DNA of 64,000 nt from Plumapathes pennacea (lineage: Eukaryota > Cnidaria > Anthozoa > Antipatharia > Myriopathidae): positions 29,201,759-29,265,758 of the forward strand of contig OZ038462.1 in assembly GCA_964036295.1 (NCBI GenBank). The letters run 5' to 3'. Below are positions 55,186-64,000 of the stretch, in pieces. The notes under the pieces are model-generated. The model was given only the letters and a program-made list of their open reading frames with translations. It had not been told where the DNA came from and searched no databases. The position numbers and the translations under genes were made by a program. Every line of letters begins with the position of its first letter. Position 1 is the stretch's first letter.

Positions 55186-58100
55186 ATGGCAGATAATGTC
55201 GTTAAATTTTACCGAATCCCTGGACTTTCTCCTGGTGGACATGAAGTGACGGTAGCCAAGTTAGAATCTGCGGTATCTCGTTTGGAAATCACACATCTAT
55301 CGACAGAATTGTGCTTTAATGTCAGCTTACAAGATGGCTCCGAGCTAAACGAGGCTGACCGCGGGAAACTTGTGTGGCTTTTAAGTTGTTCTTTCGAAGA
55401 TCAAAAGATCAACTCGAAGTCATTCCTCTTAGAAACTGAACTCGCAGGCGGTGATTCCAGCTTGCTGATTGAGATAGGACCGAGGCTGAATTTTTCCACT
55501 GCTTGGTCAACAAATGCGGTGTCTATTTGCAAGTCGATTGGCCTGGAACATATCGATCGAGTTGAACGGTCTCGTAGATACCTCATTAAGTTTAAGCCAA
55601 GAGACGCGAAATATCCACTGGCGATTACAAAAGAGGAAGAGCAAGCGCTTATGGCGAAGCTCTACGACAGGATGACAGAGTGCCGATATACAAAACCCAT
55701 CTCGAGTTTCAAGGTGGATATCACTCCAGAACCTTGTTTTGAGGTTGGAGTCCTTTCCGAGGGACGGACTGCCCTTGAAAAAGTGAACAAAAGTCTTGGC
55801 TTGGCTTTTGACGACTGGGATCTCGATTATTACACCAAGCTGTTTCAGGAGCGTGTCTGCAGAGACCCCACAAGTGTGGAGTGTTTTGATTTGGCTCAGT
55901 CCAACAGCGAGCACTCCAGGCATTGGTTTTTCAAAGGAAAACTTGTTATTGATGGCCAGGAGGTGGAAGGATCTCTGATGAAGATGGTCATGAGCACACA
56001 AGAGAATAGCAACAGCAACAATGTCATCAAATTTAATGACAACAGCAGGTACAGTACAGTATGTGTCCTTCCCTCCCCTCCCCCTGCCCCCATTCATGCT
56101 CCACCCACCCCCCCCCCCCCCACCCCCTGGGATTGGGGTAGTACTCTAATCCTATCCTAGACCAAAAAGACAACCAGACTAAATATCTCAGATTAAAACA
56201 GGTGTGTAGAGAAAAATGTAAAAATAATATATTTGCCACCTAAATTTGGCATTTGATAGCATACTGCAGTACTCAGATGAAAGCTGATGGAATGACAGGC
56301 TGTAACTAGTGTAAAGGTTTAGTAGTAATAAGGGGTATATTACATGAGACTGGACTTCAGATCGGTTGATTTCCATACAAATCCTTGTTTCTGCATGTTT
56401 ACATGGGAAAACTGCCAAACCAGACTGACTATTCATGTTGCTTCAGCTCCTGGAACAAGTCAAACCAGTCTGAGGTTTTTCATACTAGTTTTATATGAGT
56501 TCAAACCAGTCTCATGTAGTGAACACCTAACCCTCAAGCTGTTTATCTTCATCAGTGCAATCCAGGGCTTCCCAGTATCTGTATTACTGCCAGAGGATCC
56601 CAAGTGTGCTAGCAAGTTTCAAGTGAGAGATGATGCTCTCAGGCACATAATTTTCACAGCTGAAACCCACAACTTCCCAACAGGTAATGGCAACGTATTA
56701 CCACTCAAGGTTCTTCACAGTACTGAGTTGTAGTATTTTTTTCAATATGTAGGAGGCCTGTTTGTATCACTTAACTTTACATGTATGTAAATAATTACTC
56801 CCTAATTTATTCCTCCTTCATACAGTTAATCATTGTGGTTTGACACCTGTCAGGGGTGACAATAACATCCAGCTTGCATTACAAGTTTTATTTGGACACT
56901 CATGCAATGTTTTTCAGTGATATTAAGAAAAATTATCAGAACAAATTAGTTTTCCAGCTTGTCTTAAAAAAAACACACACACACACACACATTTACATGA
57001 CTGTGTACTCTTCTTCCAGGGATGCACAGTAGCTAAGAAAAAAGGATGCCATATGAAATGGGTTGATTATCACACATACAGTAGGCTGGTGTCATTTTGT
57101 TTGTTTATGCTGCAGGTGTGGCTCCGTTTCCTGGTGCAACAACAGGTACAGGAGGAAGAATCAGAGATGTCCAAGCTGCCGGACGTGGGGCTCATGTGCT
57201 GGCTGGAACTGCTGGCTACTGCTTTGGAAACTTGCATATTTCAGGTATGTTGATTCAGCTGCCTCTCACCTACATTACAGTACAGTCTTAGACAAAGTTG
57301 TAATTGACACACTGCCCTTTTCCTTCTATAATCAATATTGATTGTTAAGCCTCACTGTTGCCTCAAAATGTTGCTGAAAATCCTAAAATCTCAAACCAAC
57401 ATTGTTAGGGAAAGGAGGGAGGGGATTTTCTGCTACCAAAGGAATCTCAGAAGGGTAACTTTATCCAAGTTATGAAATTGAAGCATTGTTCAACTTAAAT
57501 TTTCCAAGTGCTGTATATGGACAGAAATGGAGACCACAGCCATGCTATTGATTATAATGACAATGACAGATTTTACAAATACCGGTACCTGATACTTTGT
57601 CCACTCTTTTTCTTGTTCTCAGGGTATGATTTGCCATGGGAAGACCCTGGGTTTGTCTACCCAAACAACATGGCACCACCTCTGCAGATAGCTGTAGAAG
57701 CAAGCAATGGTGCATCTGATTATGGCAACAAGTTTGGGGAGCCAGTGTTAGCTGGGTTCGCTCGATCATTTGGTATGAAAATGCCCAGTGGAGAGCGCCG
57801 AGAGTGGGTCAAACCGATCATGTTTAGTGGAGGTATTGGAACAATCGATGGAATAAATGTGATAAAGTGTCAACCTGAGAAAGGTAAGTTCAACCGTTCA
57901 GAACAGCATGTATGAGTGATGTACTATTAGTGGCAAGAATTACTGCTATCAGCTGAACTGTCATCTGGGCCAGCTCTCTAGTCATGCCAAGTTCACCATA
58001 CTATGGTACTACAAGCGATCTAATCAGAAGTTTAGTGAGCTTTTGGGTTGATAATTAACAAATTTCCACTGGTTTGCCATGGTGTGGACTCATATTTACC

Positions 58101-61100
58101 ATAATTTACATCATCACATGGTCAAAATGTTGTGGACTCACAAGGTACCTTGTCTTTTGAGGACAGTTATTTTACTGAGAAATGCTGCATGCATTTTATA
58201 TCTCCACTGCATTTTAACTGGGAAGGAAAGGGGGGAGGGTGAAGGGCAGAGGGTAATTGCTGTTGTCATTACTTTATTACTGCAGCTACTGTATTTTACC
58301 CAGGTGACTTACACTGCACTTAATTGACCCCCGGCCCACAAACTATAATTTACTGTAACTATTAACATAATGAAGGCAGGTTGATTGATTGAATTGAAAA
58401 GAAAAATAATCACTCTCAGTAATTGAAAGGCTAGAGCAATATTTTGGTGTGACATTTCTTCATTATTGCTTGCCACACCATAGCAGGTGTGAGTCGGGTT
58501 GATCACTGATGACTATGTATTTAGCTTTTATGCCCAATTTACACCAAAGGAATGGAGGTAGTCAAGTTGGGTGGACCAGTCTACCGTATCGGTGTTGGTG
58601 GAGGTGCTGCCTCATCAATTCAGGTGCAAGGGGACAACGAATCAGAGCTGGACTTTGGTGCAGTTCAGCGTGGAGATGCGGAGATGGAGCAAAAACTGAA
58701 CAGGGCCTTAAGGGCCTGCATTGAAATGATGTCAGATAATCCAATCTGCAGTATTCATGACCAGGGAGCTGGAGGGAATGGTAAGGCTATGTCAACTTAC
58801 TATTTAATGTCTTTTAAGAATATCATGAATACTGCACTTAAAAGTTTGATTTTGTAGTAATACATTACAATAATGTGTAACAATACTAATTTTCAAGATT
58901 GATAGAAGCTTGACATGCAGTGCAGACATGTAGAATATATACAGTAACCTATAAGTAAGGAATAGTTCTTTTCTCTTTTTTTATCTCTCTCTTCTCCTTC
59001 CGCTCTGTCTTTGACATTTTTATGTACTTCATGTTTGGACCAGAAGAGAAACAAGTCTTATCATACTCAAGAGAGGAGACTTAGTTTCTCATTGTAAGAT
59101 GTATTGAATTAAATTGAATAAAATAAAGATATCAGCAGAGTCAAACCATGCTTCGACTATTCACCCATTTGGAGCCCTATATCAGTTCACTCACCACATG
59201 GTCTTGACCCCTATCCCCACTCCTGTGCGCAAATTATGCCTCCAAAGTTCTGGTTCAGACATTAACTGTCCCTCCCCTCTCTTCGTCTTCCCATTACTTG
59301 TGCCTATGTAGGTAATGTGCTCAAAGAGATCGTGGAACCCGCTGGTGCCGTTATTAGAGCTCGGGACTTTGTCCTGGGGGACCCAACATTGTCTGTTCTG
59401 GAGCTGTGGGGCGCTGAATATCAAGAAAGTAGTGCGGTGCTGGTCAAGCCAGAACACAAGGAATTGTTGCAGGGAATCTGCGACAGAGAAAAAGTGTCGG
59501 CATGTTTCGTTGGCACCATAACAGGTACGCTATTTGACCTGTAATATTTTTAGTCTCTACATGTACATTGTAAATTGCGGACAAGTTGCACTGGAGGACC
59601 GTATGTGTTCAGTAACGTGGTCGGTAATGTGGTAGGTAACGTGGTTTGTATGTGGGAGGTAACGTGATTAGTAGCGTGGTCGGTATGTGGTTGGTAGCGT
59701 GATCGGTATCTAGTCGGTGTCTGGTCGGTATCGTTGTAAGCAACGTAGCCGGTAGCGTGGTCGGTATGTGGTAGGTAAAGTGGCCGGTATGTGGTCGGTA
59801 CAGTATTTGATCGGTAACGTACTGTAGTTGGTATGTGGTCGGTATGTGGTTGGTATCTTGTCGGTACCTGGTCGGTAACGTGGTGATCGGCATGTGGTTG
59901 GTAACGTGGCCTGTAGGTGGTAGGTACATGTTCGGTATGATGTGGTCGGTAACTGTAATGGTAGGTAACATGGTCAATAGCGTAGTTAAATCTGATTGGT
60001 AAGATTTAGCCGATACAAGTGTCTAACTTGAATGCATGAATGCATGTGGCTAGTGGTGGACGATAAGTGGGTCTCGTCACCCTCGCATTGAGTGAAATAA
60101 TTATCCGCTACAGGAATATAAACAGGGTGTTTTCTCTGTCAGGGGATGGCAAGATTGTTCTTGAAGATGAGCACTGTCTTGCCTCCAATCACTCCACGGA
60201 GGAAAATGGAGGCGTGGCTGCCAAGCAGCAGCGAACGGTTTCCACACCAGTTGATCTGGAACTGGACGTTGTGCTGGGAAAGATGCCAAGAAAGGTGCTA
60301 AAGAATACACACATTCATTTCGATAAACCTATACAGTCTTGACATAAGTTATCAATAATCATCTGCTCTGAATTACTAGGAAAGGTGCTGAAGAGTAAGG
60401 AACAGTAGCTCTATGGCAGACTTTCTATACATTCCTGACACTAGCAAGCTTAACATATATTTTGATCGGTACCTTAAGATGTATTGCATACGACATCGTT
60501 TCAAAGAAAAATATGTAAGGACAGGCAATGACGGAAAATGGTGACGTGACGTTGATGGCGACGACGGCGACTACGAACACGTTGGTGATAGCGATGGCGA
60601 TGGCGACGGTAATGATGATGATGATGATATTGGTGGTGGTTGTGGTTGTGACGGTGGTGGTGATAGTGATGGCGGTGACGATTACGGTGATGATGACGAG
60701 GATGACGTCTATCACCAATTTCTATACTTGTGCTTCTGTAGGTTTTCCACTTTCAGCGGACACAGTTTCCGTTAGAACCTCTGAAGCTAAAGCCACAGCT
60801 GACTGTGGAAGAAGCCTTGGACAGAGTGCTCCGCCTCCCAGCTGTTGCCAGCAAACGATACCTGACAAACAAGGTAACAACACTGCCATCAAAACAGTCC
60901 AACCAGCACGGCAGTAATTTATTTATTGATTTATCTTTTTTCTGCTATACGTGAGCAGAATTGCAACAGTTTCGTGATACGGTAGCCTGGACCTTGGTTA
61001 GGTTCGGTTAGTGAGGGCTCCGCGAGCTTTGACATTGTCAGGCAGATTCATGCGTGCACTATTCAGACACTTGGTTCGAGAGTATAGTGATGTATGTAAA

Positions 61101-61392
61101 CGGGGAGAGAACGAATTGGGTCTCGTAGATGTCAGCAATGATGAGGACAGATGGTACAGTATGTGTTAACCCCCCCCCCCCCCCCCCCCTCTAAACACGC
61201 ATAAAACGAACGAAAGGGCAGCAACAACTCACCAACCCTTTCGCTGTATAGCCTATAATTTGGCTGAATGAACTTCCAAATGAAATCTAAAAGTGTGACC
61301 AAAGGAATGCTCTTGCTGTGTGCATTCTAACAGCAGTGCTCGTGTTGTTGTTCAGCGGAGTTCATGTTATTGTCGTTATCCTTGTTGTTGTT

Positions 61393-61423
<31 letters not shown>

Positions 61424-64000
61424 CTTTAAATATATTTTGTGCGGGAAAACGGCAGTGAAAGGCTTCAAATCTTTTGTTATTGGTCTAAACAGCAATATAA
61501 ATAAACAAAGCGTTGAACTAAGACGTTTTTGTGCCGTCTCCTGCAGGTGGATCGCAGTGTGACAGGCTTGGTCGCTCAGCAGCAGTGCGTGGGACCGCTG
61601 CACACTCCTGTTGCAGACGTGGCAGTTACAGCGCTCTCTTACTTCGACACAGCTGGCTCCGCCACAGCTATTGGCGAACAGCCAATCAAAGGACTTGTGG
61701 ATCCTGGCTGCGGTGCGAGAATGGCAGTCGGCGAGGCGCTCACCAATCTTGTGTTTGCCAGAATCACGGATCTTAAGGTGAAGAGCTGGTAAAAGTAGAT
61801 GATTCTGCATTTCTGGGAATTGCTTTCGTCAATTTTTGACTGACTATCTAAATTCAGGGCTCGAAAAATTCGCTAGCCCGATACACCGGGGCTAAAATAA
61901 ATTAAAATCGGACTTGCAAGGAACGTTCATTTGGTGCCCGAGGGCCAGTAGTAGACTTTGGCTTTATCAGACAACTTACACGATGCGCTTGAAAATAACG
62001 GCATCTGCAGTTGATACTGAATGTTATTTCAGGGCTAGATTTCCCTGAATTCAGGCTACCTATGGTCAGAGAGGCAGAAGAAAATTTTCCGATTTAAAAC
62101 AAAAACAAAAAATATATATGATCAAAGGGTCAACCACAGAAGACAGGAAAAGACAACCGGGTTCACTTTGATGGGTGTTCCCTTTTCTTTCTTTTCTTTT
62201 TTTTTTTTTTTTTTTTTTTCCGCTGGAAGGCAACTCAATGGTTTGTTCCCTTCCGAACTTATCTAGCTAAAACAATTATTCCTCCACACTGTCCTGCCAG
62301 CTGCAAGCCGAAAGTTCTTGGCGTGTATAAATGAAGTTTCATTTTCTTTCACTCTTCGAAGGATGTCAAATGTAGCGGCAATTGGATGTGGCCTGCCAAG
62401 TTACCGGGCGAAGGAGCCACTCTCTACGACGCCTGCAAAGCCATGTGTGACGTCATGTTGAAACTGGGTGTGGCCATTGATGGGGGTAAGGACTCTCTGA
62501 GCATGGCGGCGAGGGTAGACCGGGACACAGTCAAGGCGCCGGGAGCCCTCGTGGTGTCAGTTTATGCACCCTGTCCTGACGTCACGGCCACAGTGACGCC
62601 AGACTTGAAGTTCCCGGATAAGAAGAGTGGCCTGTTGTTTGTGAGGCTTGGAAAGGAGAGTTATCGACTGGGAGGCAGCGCTCTGGCGCAGGTGTACGGT
62701 CAGATAGGAGACCAAGCACCGGATCTGGACGACGCCAGGGTGAGTCAAACAATGCAGTGCACTCTCGCAAAGTGAAATGGAAATCTGTATCAATACACAA
62801 TGCCGGATTAGCTGGTTTGCTGGGCTGCTTTACAAATGACAAAACGAATGGTTTGGTTTGGAAATGATATTGTATACCGCACTAGATGAATGACAAGTAG
62901 GTTTAATGACTATTGAATTAACTGATAGATAAAGTGACTATCGAGCAAAGTGACTAAATGGATGCATAGAAAAATTGGTTTGTCGATTGGTTCGATCCAT
63001 CAATCAACTGATTGATTGATTGATTCATTCATTCATTCATTCATTGATTTACTGAGTGACTGATTAATTATTTTTTGATTGATTGATTGATTGATTGATT
63101 TATATGATTGACTGATCTATTTATTTCTTCAGACATTCGTTCTTTCATTTGTTCATTCATTTGTGCATTCATTTCTAGATTTTCGAAGCCGGCTTCAGGA
63201 CAACCCAAGAGCTCATCTCCAAGAACCTGATAGCCTCTGGCCATGACATCAGTGACGGGGGCGTGATAACAACCCTGTTAGAAATGGCCTTCTCCGGAAA
63301 CTGTGGTATCACGGTTGACCTACCTTGCCAATCCCTGGACACCCCGGTGGTAAACAAACCCATAGACGCCCTGTTCGCCGAAGAGCTGGGGTTGATCCTG
63401 GAAGTCAAAGAAGAACACGTGGAGACAGTCGTGAATGTGTACAAACAGAAAAGTGTGCCGTGCTATCTGATTGGTCAGACCGCAAGCACGGGTGAAGAGG
63501 CGCTTGTGTCTGTGAAAGTAGACGGCTCTCGGGTGCTGGAAGAGAAGATGGTGAAACTTCGAGATGTCTGGGAGGCCACGAGCTACCAGCTGGAGAGACT
63601 ACAGTCTAACCCTCGCTGTGTAGAGGAGGAAGAGGCAGGCCTTCGTTTCCGTCGGGCTCCCGAATACTCGCTCTCATTCGAGCCATCGCCTTCGGTGCCA
63701 ATTGGCTCCGACGTCAGCCGTCCGAAGGTGGCGATCATCCGCGAGGAGGGAAGCAATGGCGACCGTGAAATGGTGGCCAGTTTTCACATGGCTGGTTTCG
63801 AGGCGTGGGACGTGACGATGAACGATCTCTGCCGGGCTTCCATCACGCTGGAGCGTTTCCGCGGAGTGGTGTTCGTCGGTGGATTCAGCTATGCAGATGT
63901 ACTGGGCTCGGCCAAAGGCTGGGCTGCAGTTTGTGACATCAACACCACGGCTCGTGCGCAGTTCGACGCTTTCCTCACCCGAGACGACACCTTCAGCCTC
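55186..64000 (+). CDS. PFAS: Phosphoribosylformylglycinamidine synthase (FGAM synthase), 3' part outside the window
   Basis: Converts FGAR, glutamine and ATP to FGAM in de novo purine synthesis, in the cytosol. Exons: 55186-56048, 56556-56683, 57116-57244, 57623-57883, 58550-58780, 59312-59524, 60143-60294, 60742-60873, 61547-61777, 62362-62739, 63179-64000. All have GT-AG sites and consistent phases, for 1180 codons. Landmarks: N-terminal domain (1 to about 250), SEHSRHWFFKG, AETHNFPTGVAPFPG and TGTGGRIRD (nucleotide binding), GGPVYRIGVGGGAASS, HDQGAGGNG, VDPGCGARMAVGEAL, IDGGKDSLSMAA, HDISDGGVITTLLEM. From about residue 1086 comes the glutaminase domain (RPKVAIIREEGSNGDREM, VVFVGGFSYADVLGSAKGW). 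The nucleophilic Cys would follow just past the window end. Animal PFAS is usually about 1340 aa. ATG at 55186 is chosen because it starts the conserved protein; an upstream in-frame ATG at 55072 would add 38 unlikely residues. Confidence 0.97.
56101..56126. repeat. C-rich run in PFAS intron 1
   Basis: Near-homopolymer of C (CACCCACCCC then C run), 52 nt after the exon 1 donor. Confidence 0.85.
59590..59975. repeat. Minisatellite of GGTCGGTATGTGGT-type units in a PFAS intron
   Basis: Dozens of variants of a 10-14 nt unit (GTGGTCGGTA, ATGTGGTAGGTA, ACGTGGT, TGGTTGGTA). Strong strand asymmetry, G and T on the plus strand. Lies between exons 6 and 7. Confidence 0.85.
61168..61190. repeat. C homopolymer in PFAS intron 8
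   Basis: About 21 consecutive C. Simple repeat, may vary in length between alleles and cause assembly error. Confidence 0.9.
61383..61426. repeat. (GTT)n microsatellite in PFAS intron 8
   Basis: About 14 GTT units with one ATT interruption. Confidence 0.9.
63003..63110. repeat. (TTGA)n / (ATTC)n tetranucleotide repeats in PFAS intron 10
   Basis: Blocks of TGATTGAT, TCATTCATTC and TTGATTGATTGA precede exon 11 and overlap its acceptor region. Confidence 0.85.

Noticed and set aside
55507..56097. Minus-strand 196-aa frame
   Set aside because: Antisense shadow of PFAS exon 1, which is strongly conserved on the plus strand.
60425..60917. Frames with long Ile/Val/Thr or Met/Val runs on both strands
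   Set aside because: They are translations of GATGGTGATG-type simple repeats in a PFAS intron, overlapping exon 8.
61391..61810. Minus-strand 139-aa frame ending in a Gln run
   Set aside because: Antisense of PFAS exon 9 plus a translated (GTT)n microsatellite.
1..64000. CRISPR arrays, bacterial operons, rRNA genes
   Set aside because: Introns, transposon types and gene content are animal; no regularly spaced repeats or rRNA sequence seen.

Overview
The window is nuclear DNA of an invertebrate animal. It is intron-rich and moderately AT-rich, uses GT-AG splicing, carries one slowly evolving housekeeping gene, and is full of old transposons. Several repeat families (Penelope-like elements, Helitron relatives, tRNA-derived SINE, foldback MITEs) together with a cluster of membrane C-type lectin genes make a cnidarian, probably an anthozoan such as a coral, the best guess. 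The assignment rests on style of sequence and is not proven.

Right end, + strand: eleven exons (55186-64000) of phosphoribosylformylglycinamidine synthase (PFAS), the fourth step of de novo purine synthesis. All splice phases agree for 1180 codons. The rest of the C-terminal glutaminase domain lies beyond the window.

Rest of the window, - strand: a family of related single-pass membrane receptors, named A to F here. The common plan is a short signal-peptide exon, one exon of about 400 nt for a complete C-type lectin-like domain (CTLD), one Ser/Thr-rich stalk exon, a transmembrane segment, and a cytoplasmic tail with tyrosine motifs. The exon junctions checked from signal peptide to transmembrane segment are all phase 1, so the modules are interchangeable. 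Gene A (50061-53396) and gene D (9462-12266) can be assembled completely and in frame (423 and 350 aa). Gene B (35903-39439) lacks only an identified first exon. Gene C (26152-28602) has CTLD, stalk and TM but no recognised signalling tail. Gene E (251-8645) has lost its CTLD exon but still joins in frame. F (32470-33050) is a wrecked copy, and there is a spare first exon at 14431-14503. The tails of A and B carry ITIM/ITSM-like pairs (FAYTDL + TIYADI; LVYADL + TVYADI). D carries SPYENV plus YENM. This resembles vertebrate paired-receptor clusters and is the most interesting content of the window.

Transposons break up the cluster. They are a 5'-truncated Ty3/gypsy element (1618-4307), the N-terminal part of a Helitron-type protein (4319-4996), a 1200-bp non-autonomous element with TTAA target duplications (5671-6870), a Penelope-like element with GIY-YIG endonuclease that has replaced the promoter of gene D (12310-13890), foldback MITEs, two solo LTRs in opposite orientation, each with a 4-bp target duplication (19523-20440 and 33672-34719), and a nested array of Helitron-like repeats (41790-46515). 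The stretches between hold mostly decayed repeats and a few short ORFs of unknown meaning.
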